From positions 17,523,343 through 17,587,342 of the forward strand of contig OX940867.1 of assembly GCA_954871525.1 (NCBI GenBank): a stretch of 64,000 nucleotides of DNA, in the 5' to 3' direction. The notes beneath the pieces were generated by a model. It searched no databases and was not told the origin of the DNA. It saw nothing but the letters and a program-made list of their open reading frames with translations. The stretch comes from Parietaria judaica. Taxonomy: Eukaryota; Streptophyta; Magnoliopsida; Rosales; Urticaceae. A program made the position numbers and the translations under genes. Position 1 is the first letter of the stretch; each line of letters begins with the position of its first letter. Below are positions 40,817 through 53,783 of this stretch, piece after piece.

Positions 40817-42268
40817 GAATCGTCTCGAGCTTCGATTTGATAGGTCATTTGACCATATCGAACGCTCGAGGCAAAAGTTATGGACGTCGAAAGATTGGTC
40901 GCCGAAGATGATGGCTTCGTCGATGCCTCCCCGTTGTCCATCGCTCCTCAGATCATATCCTCGTTTCTATTTATCATTTCCATATGATTTTAAGTTTTTC
41001 TTCAAGATAACGTCTCGAGCTTCGATTTAATAGGTCATTTGCCCATATCGGACGCTCGAGGTGAGAGTTATGGACGTCGGAAGATTGGTCACCGAAGATG
41101 ATGGCTTGTCAATGCCTCCCCGTCGTTTATGCTCATCAGATTATATCCTCGTCGCTATTTATCATTTCTATATGATTTTTAGCTTTTCTTGTAGATAACA
41201 TCTCAAGCTTCGATTTAATAGGTCATTTTCCCATATCGGACGCTCGAGGCAAAAATTATGGACGTCGGAAGATTGGTCGTCGAAGATGATTGCTTTGTCG
41301 ACGACTCCCCGTTGCTCATCGCTCCTCGGATCATATCTTCGTCTCTGATTGTCATTACAATGTGATTTTTAGCTTTTTTTCTAGATAACGTCTCGAGCTT
41401 CTATTTGATAGGTCATTTGCCCATATCAAACGCTCGAGGCAAGAGTTATGGACGTCAGAAGATTGGTCGCCAAAGATGATGGCTTCGTCGACGCCTCCCA
41501 GTCGCTCATCGCTCCTCAGATCATATCCTCATCGCTATTTATCAGTTTCATATGATTTTTCGCTTTTCTTGTAAATAACGTTTTGAGCAGGTCATTTGCC
41601 CATATTCGACGCTCGAGGCAAGGGTTATGGACGTCGGAAGACTGGTCGCCGAAGATGATGGCTTCGTCGACGCCTCCCCATCGCTCATCGCTCCTCGGAT
41701 CATATCCTCGTCACTTTTTATCATTTCTATATGATTTTTAGTTTTTCTTGTAGATAACGTCTCGAGCTTCAATTTGATAGGTTATTTGCCAATATCGAAC
41801 GCTCGAGGCAAGAGTTATGAACGTCGGAATATTGGTCGCCGAAGATGATGGCTTCGTCGATGCCTCCCCGTCGCTCATCGCTCCTCAAATCATATCCTCG
41901 TAGCTATTTATCATTTCCATATGATTTTTAGCTTTTCTTGTGGATAATGTCTTGAGCTTCGATTTGATAAGTCATTTGCCCATATCGAACGCTCGAGGCA
42001 AGAGTTATGGACGTCGGAAGATTGATCGCCGAAGATGGTCGCTTCGTCGACGCTTCCCCATTGCTCATTGCTCCTCGGATCATATCCTCATCGCTGATTG
42101 TCATTACAATGTGATTTTTAGCTTTTCTTGAAGATAACGTGTCGAGCTTCGATTTGATAGGTCATTTGCCCATATAGAACGCTCGAGGCGATAATTATGG
42201 ACGTCGGAAGATTGGTCGCCGAAGATGATGACTTCTTCGACGCCTCTCCGTCGCTCATTACTCCTCGG
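40817..42268. repeat. 190-bp tandem array, block 1 (~8 units)
   Basis: The CGCTCGAG landmark recurs at 40863, 41053, 41241, 41431, 41610, 41800, 41990 and 42180. Spacing is 190 bp apart from one 188 and one 179. The unit also holds CTTCGATTTGATAGGTCATT, TTATGGACGTCGGAAGATTG and a TTTCCATATGATTTTTAGC segment. Since 190 is not a multiple of 3, reading frames shift from unit to unit, so the small ORFs here are not genes. Confidence 0.92.
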
Positions 42269-44629
42269 TGTTGGAAATCACGTCTCGGATTCCATGTAAA
42301 TTATCACGAATTATACCTCCGGACCGTCCGGGTAACATTTAAAAAATTATTTTAAAGCGGAAAACTTGTTATCCGTTCAACGGTCCGGATATCGGATAAT
42401 AACCATATAACAAGATCTGATAAATATTATGTAATTTAATATTCATACATCATTATTAATAATCTAGTCATTATAGGAAATAAATAGAAAGCAGTAAATG
42501 GTTGCATTTATTAACCTAATGCATAAGGCCGTACCTCTAATGACGACTTCCGGCTGCGCGTTCTGAATCGGGCAGGGCTCCGCCGGTGCTGAGGGAAACT
42601 CCCGTGATCTTCCGGGATATTCTCCTGGAATCCTCGTACCGAAGCGTGGGCTTCGCCGGCAGGACTCCGTCGCAAAATTTAAACTGATGGTTCTTTTTAA
42701 GCTTCCGGAGAACTAAGTCTCTTAAGCCGAACCAGAAAGAGAGATCAGAGAGAAAATTCGCAGACCCTGAAGGAGAGGGAGAGTTCGAATTTTTCTCTGG
42801 GGAAAGATGTGAAAAATGTGTAGAATGAGCCTCCTATTTATAGGCTCAAACCGTAACCGAATTGGAGAAATTCCCTCCCTAATTTTTCGAATTTCATATA
42901 TTAAATATAATTAATTATCTCAATCCAATGGTCCAGATTTAATTCTATCTAAATCCAATGGATATAATTAATTAGAGATTTAATTAAATAAGAAAGATTT
43001 GGATAAAATCAAAAATCCAATCTTATCTTCTTATCTTTATAAATTCGAATTATATATATATATATATTAAAATTCGAATTATCATTATTTAGATCCAACA
43101 GTTGAGATAAATCTTTAAACCGATCTAATGGATCAAATTAGTTTAGGATAAAATAAAATATTAAAATATTTAATAAAAAAAACAATTTTGAATTTATCCA
43201 TAAACCATAATTGGAAAATAATATAAATACATATATAATTAATTAATTTCCAATCCAACGGTAAAGATTAAATCTTAGACCGATCTAACAGATATAATTA
43301 ATTAACAAAATTTGAAAAATGAAACTTGGTTACCAAGTTATTAATTTCGAATTCATCAATATCCTAATCCAACGGTTGATATTAAATCATAACCGATCCA
43401 ATAGATTAAATTGATTTTAGGGTTTTTCTCAAATACCAAAACATGTGGTACTTTTGCCGCAATTATGGAAAGACCAAAGTCTATCCATTCGAATGTGAAT
43501 GGATCCACATCCAAAGGCCCAATTCGATTTCTACACTTTATAATATATAAAAATATATTATTTTTCATATTAATATAAATCTATTAATTATTGAATAATT
43601 ATTAATAATACATTAATAATAAAATTCGAATAATTAAATTATATTAATATTCTCTGATCTCAATATCACACATTTAAATGTCATGGTGACACACCATCAT
43701 TTAAATTCATGACATGTGATTTAATTTCATAGTTTACCGAAACGATCACAAACTTAGAAATTTTGTATTTAATTTCATAGTTTACCGAAACGATCACAAA
43801 CGATCACAAATTCAAGTTATTGATCTTTCACTTGATGATCCACACACGAGCAGGCGGTTTCTACCGTTATGCCCCTCATTGCATTTTCAACCTTGACTCA
43901 GTCAGTAATATTATGAGTAACCCACTTATGGTTTCGATTCATAAGTTTCACACAGGTACCTCTCACTTCTCACCACCGACAATCAAGGTAATCATCATCA
44001 CTCTGAAGAGAGCTGTGTGATGCCCATGTCTATGACCAAGCTACCCTTACTGCTGACTATCATGTTCCCAAAATAATAATGTTGGGAACAGCAGTAATAT
44101 TTCGTGTTCTTTAACGGTTAAATCTAAGAACAATCAAGCCAGCAGCTCGGACTCAAGATCACTCAGGACTTAGATCGAATATCCATTTGATCATCTATTT
44201 GTGACTCAACAACAAATTATCAGTGACGGTCTTATATGATAACTTCCGGAGTTTAAGTCAGGTCCAGTCCAGTATGAAGACACTTCATACTTAATGCACT
44301 CTAGTGAGTGTGACACACACAAAATCCAGAATAGGATTGTCACTTAGTCACATTAATGACCTTATACGATTAATGGGCTCCCACCCAGTTAATCAGGTCA
44401 CGGACATTTTAAGTTCATTTATTATAATTATTAATTCTCCCTCACATTGACTCTGTTGTGATAATAATTCATAATTGCATCCTTTATAAACTAAGGATCA
44501 AACATTCTATTTTACTCTACCAGAAACTATAATAAGATTATCATTATAAGCATCATCTTTATTCAACGACTTGTCATAATCTTTTACAAATGGATAAAAT
44601 ATCTTGTTTAAGGACACATATGTCCAACG
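42269..44629 (-). mobile_element. Solo LTR copy 1 (shortened), TSD CTCGG
   Basis: It begins TGTTGGAAAT and ends TGTCCAACG, flanked by CTCGG at 42264-42268 and 44630-44634. Removing it and one TSD restores the 190-bp spacing exactly (42180 to 44736). It is reversed relative to copy 2 (45549-48467), whose TATA box defines forward. It is about 550 bp shorter than its relatives, having lost the segment near 43765-43815 where a short TTTCATAGTTTACCGAAACG repeat now sits. No internal retroviral genes are attached, so it is a solo LTR. Confidence 0.92.
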
Positions 44630-44970
44630 CTCGGATCATATCTTCTTTGCTATTTATCATTTCCATATGATTTTTAGTTTTTCTTGAAGATAATGTCTCG
44701 AGCTTAGATTTGATAGGTCATTTGCCCATATCGAACGCTCGAGGCGAGAGTTATGTACGTCAGAAGATTGGTCGCGGAAGACGATGGCTTCGTTGACGCC
44801 TCCCCGTCGTTCATCACTTCTCGGATCATATCATTTCCATATGATTTTTAGCTTTTCTTGTGGATAATGTCTTGAGCTTCGATTTGATAGGTCATTTGCC
44901 TATATCGGACGCTCAAGGCAAGAGTTACGGACTTCGGAAGATTAGTCGCCGAAGATGATGGTTTCGTCGA
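44630..44970. repeat. 190-bp tandem array, block 2
   Basis: Landmarks at 44736 and 44910; the 174-bp spacing reflects a 16-bp loss around 44820. The block ends abruptly at TTTCGTCGA (44970), where a foreign insertion begins. Confidence 0.85.
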
Positions 44971-45548
44971 ATTTATGCCCACAAAGAAGACATGAAGGAC
45001 CTTTTTACAAATAAAGGAGTGTATGGAAAAAGTACTCGATGTAATAATACGATTATGTTCTTTTGCTGAGAATTAAATAAAGATTAAATTTTCATTCTTA
45101 TATATTTAAGTTTGTGTTTATGCAGGTATGTCTACGCCCTGAAACTATCATCAACGAAAGAACAGTTAAGTAAAGACTTAACAAGATACCTCTTCTTGAT
45201 TAGTTTAAAATGAACTGTTCACAATCTTATGATCGAATGGGCAATCGTATCCGATTAATGATTGCTTGAATAAACTACTGATATCGGATCTTGTGATATT
45301 GAGAGTTGTGACTCTAGAGTTTATTCTTGATGTCTTAATGAAGACACCGAACTAGACCTGTGACACTTTGAAGTTTGAGATAAAACTGTTTCATTACTCG
45401 AAACTTCAAAATCACAAACGAGGGGTATTTTTGTAATTACCTAAATCATGAAGTGAGTACATAACTTCTTGTGACACTTTGTGACATTTGACTAGTCAAT
45501 GGGCAAACCCAAAGATATGGAATAAAGCCCGACAGTTGGTGTCATAAT

Positions 45549-48467
45549 TGTTGGACATATGTGTCCTTAAACAATATATTTTATCCATTTGTAAAAGATT
45601 ATGATATGTCATTGAATAAAGATAATACTTATTATGTTAATCTTATTATAGTTTCTGGTAGAGTAAAATAGAATGTTTGTTTCCTTAGTTCAAAAAGGAT
45701 GCAATTATGTTATTATTATCACAACAGAGTCAATGTGAGGAAGAATTAATAATCATAATAAATGAACTTAAAATGTCTGTGACCTGATTAACTGGGTGGG
45801 AGCCCATTAATCGTATAAGGTCATTAATGTGACTAAGTGACAATCCTATTCTGGATTTTGTGTGTGTCACACTCACTAGAAGTGCATTAAGTATGAAGTG
45901 TCTTCATACTGGACTGGACTTGACTTAAACTCCGAAAGTTATCATATAAGACCTTCACTGATAACTTGTAGTTGAGTCACAAATAGATGATCAAATGGAT
46001 ATTCGATCTAAGTCCTGAGTGATCTTGAGTCCGAGTTGCTGGCTTGATTATTCTTTGATTTAACCGTTAAAGAACACGAAATATTACTGCTGTTCCCAAC
46101 ACTATTATTTTGGGAACATGATAGTCAGCAGTAAGGGTAGCTTGGTCATAGACATGGGCATCACACAACTCTCTTCAGAGTGATGATGATTCCCTCGATT
46201 TTCGGTGGTAAGAAGTGAGAGGTATCCATGCGCAACTTATGAATCGAAACCATAAATGGGTTACTCATAATATTACTGACTGAGTCAAGGTTGAAAATGC
46301 AATGAGGGGCATAACGGTAGAAACCGCCTGCTCGTGTGTGGATCAACAAGTGAAAGATCAATAACCCGAATTTGATTGTATCAATGGACACCCTGCTGTT
46401 ATAAAGGGAATAATATATACCGTATCACTAAAGAGTGCAGCCTCGGGTCTATAGTGGAATCACTTCCAGGTATGATGAACAACTAGCAGTTCGTTGGAGC
46501 TTAAGTGATACGGGTCCATGGTCCCCAGGATAGCTCTGTAACGGATGAGACGTACGTGATTAAAATACATTCTGGATAATGTTTAATCATTTGGCTTGAC
46601 TTATAATACTGAAAGGTCTGTGGCAGACGTCAGATAGTTTTATCGTCAGCGTGGCAAAAGTACCATATCTTGGTACACGAAATTAACTGATAAAATAAAG
46701 TTATAATTTAGATTTTCTATCAGCACCATGTTGTTGTAAATTAAATTCTAAGCAACTTTTCTTTTTGAACCAAGTCATTTCGACTTACGGTTAGTGATTT
46801 ATGGATTTTCTAAGTTTGTGCTCGGTTCGATAAACTATGAAATTAAATCACATGTCACGAATTTAAATGATGGTGTGGCACCATGACATTTTAATGTGTG
46901 ATATTGAGATCAGGAATTATTAATATAATTTAATTATTTGGATTTAATTATTAATATCTTATTAATAAATAATTAATAATTAATAGATTTATATTAATAA
47001 TAATAATATATATTTAATTATATATTACATGTGTAAATCGATGTGGGCTTGCATGACCTGGCCCACACGAGTTTGACCTAGCTAAGGGTTTAAGATTTGC
47101 GGCATAAGTACCTAAAGTTTGGTACTTTGGCAAAAACCTAAAATCAATCTTATCCTTTAGATCGGAGATGATTTAATATCAACCGTAGGATTAAGATGAT
47201 TGATTTTTTGACCTAGCCCTAATTCGAAATATAGTAGCTTGGTGGCCAAGCTTAGGGTTTTCGAATTTGACCTAATTAATTGTATCCGTTAGATCGGTTT
47301 AAGATTTAATCTTTACCGTAGGATTGGAAATTAATTAATATATATATTTTCGAAGATAATAATGTAGATAAAATCGAATTAGGCTTTTACCAAGTCTTAG
47401 AATATTTGATTTTTATCCCAAATTAATTTGATCCATTAGATCGGTCTAAGATTAATCTAAGCCGTTGGATCTAGATAATTAATTTAGAAATTATCATTAT
47501 TATATATATATATATTTTGAAATTAAGATAAGTAGATAAGATTGGTTTACCAAATCTTTCTTATTTAATTAAATCCCTAATTAATTATATCCATTGGATT
47601 TAGATAAGATTAAATCTAAGCCTTTGGATTAGGATTATTAATTATATTTAATAATAATTTTCAAAATTAGATATATATATATATAAATATTCGAATTATA
47701 TTTAAATAAGAAGATAAGATTTATTTTTGTATTTATCAAGTCTTTCTTATTTAATTAAATACAAGTTTAATTATAACCATTGGATCTAGATGAGATTAAA
47801 TCTCAACCATTGGATTGGAATAATTAAAGTATTTAAATATATATAAAATTCGAATTTAGGAGTGAAAATCTCTAATTCGGTTACGGGCCAAGTCTATAAA
47901 TAGGGAGCTCATTTACAACATTTTTCACACCTTCCCCAGAGCAAAAACTCGAGCTCTCCCTCTCTCTCTAGGGTCTGCGAGTTTTCTGCTTCTGATCTCT
48001 TTTCTGGTTCGGCTTAGGAGACTATTTCTCCGGAAGCTTCAAAAGAACCTCAGTTAAATTTTGCGACGGAGTCCTGCCGGCGAAGCCCACGCTTCGGTAC
48101 GAGGAATCCAGGAGAATATCCTGGAAGATCACGGGTGTTTCCCTCAGCACCGGCGGAGCCCTGCCGAACTTCAGAGTCCGCAGTCAGAAACGTCAGTTGA
48201 GGTACGGCCTTATGCATTGGGTTAATAAATGCAAACATTTACTGCTTTCTATTTATTTCTTATATTTCGACTATGATATTAATAATGAGTTGTGAATATT
48301 AAATATGTAATATTTATCGGATCTTGTTAAAATGGTTATTACCCGATATCCGTGCCGTTGCGATAACAAGTTTTCCGCTTTAAAATATTTTTTTTAAATG
48401 TTACCGAGACGGCTCGGAGGCTTATTTTGTGGTAATGAAGTCGGGATTCAAACCCCGATTTCCAACA
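45549..48467 (+). mobile_element. Solo LTR copy 2 (full length, 2,919 bp), TSD ATAAT
   Basis: It starts TGTTGGACAT and ends TTTCCAACA, flanked by ATAAT at 45544-45548 and 48468-48472. A TATA box (TCTATAAATAGG, 47893-47904) followed by a CT-rich, leader-like segment sets the orientation. A GTTCCCAA/TTGGGAAC hairpin lies near 46090-46115. The small minus-strand ORF at 48050-48238 recurs in copy 3 only because the LTR sequence is conserved. Confidence 0.93.
47893..47904 (+). promoter_or_regulatory. LTR promoter TATA box
   Basis: TCTATAAATAGG, conserved in all three solo LTR copies (reverse-oriented equivalents near 42835 and 59250). It is probably the U3 promoter of the parent retrotransposon. 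Confidence 0.65.
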
Positions 48468-49988
48468 ATAATACTGTCTCGTTGAACTATGTGATTCACA
48501 GATATGGAATTTGTGTTGTAAAAATGCTGCGGCATTAGTATCACATCATGCTTTGTTCTTTGAAGTGTGAGCGAACAAACCAGGCCTGGTATTCAGTAAA
48601 TAATATATTCTCTGAATAAAACATGTGACATGTTGTGACATCTTACTTTATGTTTTTCTCGTTCACAAACAACAAAGGAGTTGGTGAAATAATAACCGAG
48701 GGGTAAAACGCTAATTTTACATTCCTCTTGGTTGCTGATACACACGAAGGGTAATATCGTAAAATACACCGTGGACCGTTTGAAGAATAATTATATCACA
48801 TCAAACGGAAATAAGAACACACATGAACTTAGAGATTTTTAGTATTGGTCCTTTAGTGGAGCCGACTAATATTAAGAATTAAAAGTTCAGAAAAGTTTGT
48901 GAACTTTTGTGTCCGGACTTTATTCTAAAGCTTCGTTCGTGTGGGTCCATGAGGTCTCCATGTTAGACTTTCGGACGAGATTGATGAACAAATTAAGTGT
49001 TAGTTGGTTTGATAATTTTCTCTTAAGTATAAATTGTGATTTATAGTACGAGAAATATTTTCTCATGATTAAATAAATAAATAGTTATTTTATTTTAATC
49101 ACTTTTATTAAATATAGCAAGTTGTACAATTATATTGATAATTTATACAATATGCGATTTTATATAAATAAAGGTGGAGAAAATTAATTCCTTAATTCCT
49201 ATTGGTTAATCTAACTTGATGAGGATTAATGATGTGTCGTTTTCTCTTCCCTTGGATTAGTCTATGCGATTTTAATAAGGAAAGGGATCAAGGAATATTT
49301 TAATTTAATTCATGATATTCTTTATATGTAAAGTATCATGTGGAATTAATTAAATAATCTTTGACATAATTGGACCACATTTTAGGAGCATAAAATAAGG
49401 GAAAACTTGGTGAATTAGTCATCATACATGTTTTTGTAAGGCAAGAAAAGATTAGGTATTAATCATGAATTATACCTATTTTCTACCTTATATATAGTAC
49501 AACTTTTCCTTACATTTTACCAACCATTCGATCATATTTTGGGAGCAAGAAAGAGAATTCCTTCTCATACTGTCTACGCATTATTTTAGAGAAAAATTGT
49601 GGCAAAAGTTCTTGTTCTCTTTCTCACCTTGTTCATATAAGAGCCTACCCTCTTAGTCTCACAAAATCCGTTAGGCATAACATAGATTCTTTCGTGGTTG
49701 TTTTAGTGAAGACGGCGGGACGACTTAAGAAGACCGATGACGTAAATTCGTGAACAAATCCGGAATTGTAAGTTTCAACATCCTATAATCAGCTATACGA
49801 TGTTGTGTATTTTTCATGGTTATTTTACGTAGTAGTTATTTTGCATGCATGCTTGATCGTTTTTTATCGCTATGGTTAATATTAATATGACAAAATGTGT
49901 TTTTTCATGTTATAAGAAATTTCGAAACTCTGCCGTAACTCGTTACGTTCATTATTTATATTAAAAAGTTTAATATTTTTCCCACAAT

Positions 49989-51310
49989 CGGACGCTCGAG
50001 GCGAGAGTTATGGATGTCGGAAGATTGGTTGCGGAAGACGATGGCTTCGTCAACACCTCCCCGTCGCTCATCGCTCCTCGGATCATATCCTCGTCGCTAT
50101 TTATCATTTCCATATGAATTTTAGATTCTCTTGTAGATAACGTCTCAAGCTTCGATTTGATAGGTCATTTGCTCATATCAGGCGCTCGAGGTAAGAGTTA
50201 TGGACGTGAGAAGATTGGTCGCCAAAGATGATGGCTTCGTTAGCGCCTCCCCGTCGCTCATCGCTCCTCGGATCATATCCTCGTCGCTATTTATCATTTC
50301 CATATGATTTTTAGCTTTTCTTGTAGATAATGTCTTGAGCTTCGATTTGATAGGTCATTTGCCCATATCGAAAGCTCGAGGCGAGAGCTATGGATGTCGG
50401 AAGATTGGTCGCCGAAGATGATGGCTTCGTCGATGCCTCCTTGTCGCTCATCGCTCCTCAAATCATATCCTCGTTTCTATTTATGATTTCCACGTTATTT
50501 TTAGCTTTTCTTGAAGATAATGTCTCGAGCTTTGATTTGATAGGTCATTTGCTCATATCGGACGCTCGAGGTGAGAGTTATGGACGTCGGAAGATTGGTC
50601 GCCGAAGATGATGGCTTTGTCGACGTCTCGCCGTCGCTCATCGCTCCTTGGATCATATCCTCGTTGCTCTTTATCTTTTCCATATGATTTTTAGTGTTTC
50701 TTGTAGATAACGTCTCGAACTTCGATTTGATAGGTCATTTTCCCATATCGGACGCTCGAGGCAAGAGTTATAGACGTCGGAAGATTGGTCACCGAAAATG
50801 ATGGCTTCGTCGACGCCTCCCCGTCGCTCATCGTTCCTCGGATCATATCCTTTGTTGCTATTTATCATTTCCATATGATTTTTAGCTTTTCGTTTGGATA
50901 ATGTCTTGGGCTTCGATTTGATAGGTCATTTTCCCACATCGTACGCTGAAGGAGAGAGTTATTGACGTTGGAAGATTGTCCGCCGAAGATGGTCGCCTCG
51001 TCGACGCTTCCCCATTGATCGTTGCTTCTTGGCATATATCTTCTTCTCTGTTTAATATTTTTGCGTTATTTTTTAACTTTTCTTGAAGTTTGTCTCTCGA
51101 ACTTAGATTTGATAGGTCATTTGCCCACATCGGATGCTCGAGGAGAGAGTTATAGACCTCGGAAGATTGTCCGCCGAAGATGGTCGCCTCGTCGACGCCT
51201 CCCCATCACTCGTCGCTCCTCGGGTTATATCTACCTTTCTGCTTAATTTTAGCTTATGGTCAATAATATTCCTTGAAGATTTGATAGGTCATTTTTCTAT
51301 ATCAGACGCT
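49989..51310. repeat. 190-bp tandem array, block 3 (~7 units)
   Basis: Landmarks at 49993, 50183, 50373, 50563, 50753, 50944 and about 51135, spaced 190-191 bp. The last two units are more diverged. Confidence 0.9.
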
Positions 51311-51354
51311 CGACGGGGCCCCAAGCCCATCATTGGCGGCCACTATAAGCACCA

Positions 51355-51605
51355 AAGTCAAAAAAGGCGCAATGCCCACGGTCGAGGCGCGATGCTCATA
51401 GTGCGCAATGCCTTTGATCGACGGCGCAATGCTGAGAAGACAATAAAAGAGGCGCAACGCCCACGGTCGAGACGCAATGCCCATAGGGTGCAATGCCATC
51501 GATCGACGGTGCAATGCCGAGAAGACAATAAAAGAGGCGCAATGCCCAAACGATCACCGGCGCAATGCCATCAATCAATGGCGCAATGCTGAGGTACAAT
51601 GCCAC
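51355..51605. repeat. Short-period GGCGCAATGCC repeats (85-bp period)
   Basis: GAGAAGACAATAAAAGAGGC recurs at 51434 and 51519 (85 bp apart), embedded in many GGCGCAATGCC/GATCGACGG blocks. This makes overlapping ORFs on both strands that I do not consider genes. Confidence 0.8.
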
Positions 51606-51949
51606 GGAGGATCCTAGAAACTAACCGGAGGACCCGGAAAGCCCAGCGACGCGCACCGAAAATGCACCGGGGGACCCCAAGCCTAGCCTTGGCAGCGACC
51701 CTAAGCAAGTAAAGTCGATCCGTCGCAAGTGCACCCGACGAGGACCACTTAGTGATCTTTGATCACGAGTAACGTACCATCGGTAGGGGACGCCTTATCG
51801 ACGAGTACGGTCCTTAAATAATTTTCGACGGCGCAAAGCCAAAAAGGGCGTGAAGCCTACAACCTCCCACCAAGGGGGGGGGGGGGGGGGTATCCATATA
51901 TGCATCTAATACGAGCTCGGTCAAGCCGACTACTTAGTCGCACATTGAA
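51606..51949. other. Unique GC-rich spacer with a 17-G run
   Basis: No gene recognised. It contains an uninterrupted run of 17 guanines (51874-51890) preceded by an array-free GC-rich stretch. Confidence 0.5.
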
Positions 51950-52895
51950 ATTAATTTATTTCGCAGGTTTAGATTCATCGGAGGAGCTAACTCTCATCGT
52001 CGTGTTTCCGGAACAAGCATCACTTATTGCCTTGTCAACGCATAAATATTCAGAATATGGAGAAACCGGTTGCGCGGATGCTTAGCCACCGTCTCAAGCT
52101 TCGACTGGATATAAATAATGCGCAAATCCGACACCCGAGCAAGAAGATATGGCCCTTTGGAAGACGGCTTCCCGAATCTGGTCGCCTAGACGACGTAGCA
52201 TCGTCACCAAAGAGAGCTCGTCGCTCCTTGGGTCATATCTTCCTCGCTGTCTAATATTTTAGCATTATTTTTAAATTTTCTTGAAGTTTATTTCCCGAGC
52301 TTCGATTTGACAGGTCATTTGCCTATATTGGACGCTCGTGGCGAGAGTTATGGACATCAGAAGATTGATCATCGAAGATGACCGCTCCGTGGACGCCTCC
52401 CCGTCGCTCGTTGCTCCTCGGCATTAATTTATTTCGCAGGTTTAGATTCATCGGAGGAGCTAACTCTCATCGTCGTATTTCCGGAACAAGCATCACTTAT
52501 TGCCTTGTCAACACATAAATATTCAGAATATGCAGAAACCGGTTGCGCGGATGCTTAGCCACCGTCTCAAGCTTCGACTGGATATAAATAATGCACAAAT
52601 CCGACACCCGAGCAAGAAGATATGGCCCTTTGGAAGGCGGCTTCCCGAATCTGGTCGCCTAGACGACGTAGCATCGTCACCAAAGAGAGCTCGTCGCTCC
52701 TTGGGTCATATCTTCCTCGCTGTCTAATATTTTAGCGTGATTTTTAAATTTTCTTGAAGTTTATTTCCCGAGCTTCGATTTGACAGGTCATTTGCCTATA
52801 TCGGACGCTCGTGGCGAGAGTTATGGACATCAGAAGATTGATCATCGAAGATGGCCGCTCCGTGGACGCCTCCCCGTCGCTCGTTGCTCCTCGGC
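51950..52895. repeat. Tandem duplication of a 473-bp segment
   Basis: Copies at 51950-52422 and 52423-52895, both starting ATTAATTTATTTCGCAGG and nearly identical. Each contains one diverged 190-bp-type unit (CGCTCGTGG landmark at 52333 and 52806) plus a segment starting TTTAGATTCATCGGAGGAGC. The array therefore also grew by larger blocks. Confidence 0.9.
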
Positions 52896-53640
52896 CCATA
52901 TTTTCCTCGATGTTTATTATTTCAGCGTGATTTTTAACATTTCTTAAAGTTTACTTCCCGAGCTTCGATTTGACAAGTCATTTTCCTGTAGCGGACGCTC
53001 GAGTCGAGAGTTACGAACATCGGAATATTAATCGTTGAGGGTGGTCGCTTCGTCGACGCCTTCCCGTTGCCCGTCTCTACTTAGACCATATCCTCGTCTC
53101 TGTTTGTCATTTCAGCGTGGTTTTAAACTTTTCTTGAAGTTTATTTCCTAAGCTTCGATTTGAAAGGTCATTTTACTATATCGAACGCTTGTGGCAAGAG
53201 TTATGGACATCGGAAGATTGATCGCCGAAGATGGTGGCTTCGTCAACGCCTCCCCGTCGCTCGTCGCTCCTCGGCCCATATCTTTCTAGCTCTTTATTAT
53301 TTCAGCGTTGTTTTTAACATTTCTTAAAGTTTACTTCCCGAGCTTCGATTTGACAGGTCATTTTCCTATATCGGACGCTCGAGTCGAGAGTTATGGACGT
53401 CGGAAAATTAATCATCAAGGGTGGTCGCTTCGTCGACGCCTTCCCGTCGCCCGTCACTCCTCTAATCATATCCTCATCACTGTTTGTAATTTCAGCGTGA
53501 TTTTTAACTTTTCTTGAATTTTTTTTTTCGAACTTCGATTTGACAGGTTATTTGCCTATATCGGACGCTCGAGGCGAGAGTTATGGACATCGGAAGATTG
53601 ATCACCGAAAATAGTCACTTTGTCGACGCATTCCCATCAT
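52896..53640. repeat. 190-bp tandem array, block 4 (diverged subfamily)
   Basis: Landmarks at 52996, 53186, 53376 and 53566, exactly 190 bp apart. This subfamily shares TTTCAGCGT and GTTTA(C/T)TTCC variants not seen in blocks 1-3. Confidence 0.88.
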
Positions 53641-53783
53641 CGCCGAGGGGCCCGTCGCCACCGAAGGCAGCTCGTCGCTGCTGAGGAGTCCATCATCGCC
53701 GAGGAGCCCGTCGCCGCCAAAGGAAGCCCGCCACCACGAGAGGCCCGTCACTAAAGAAAGCCCGCCATTGCCGAAGGATGTCC

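Larger units (their letters stand above)
44971..49988. mobile_element. Unclassified insertion in the 190-bp array, itself carrying a solo LTR
   Basis: Outside the nested solo LTR, about 2.1 kb of non-array DNA (44971-45548 and 48468-49988) separates array blocks 2 and 3. It has a TATA-like TTATATATAG near 49490 and a leader-like segment after it, which suggests an LTR promoter, but no open reading frame. No TSD joins the outer ends, and about 126 bp of the repeat unit is missing at the junction. A deletion or recombination therefore accompanied the insertion. Confidence 0.5.

Noticed and set aside
48050..48238. ORF shared between two solo LTRs (also 58914-59099)
   Set aside because: Shared only because the LTR is conserved. 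It lies on the strand opposite the LTR promoter and copy 1 does not preserve it.
44971..49988. Complete solo LTR starting TGCCCACA and ending CCCACA
   Set aside because: The ends are not inverted repeats of each other and no matching 5-bp duplication exists on the two sides.
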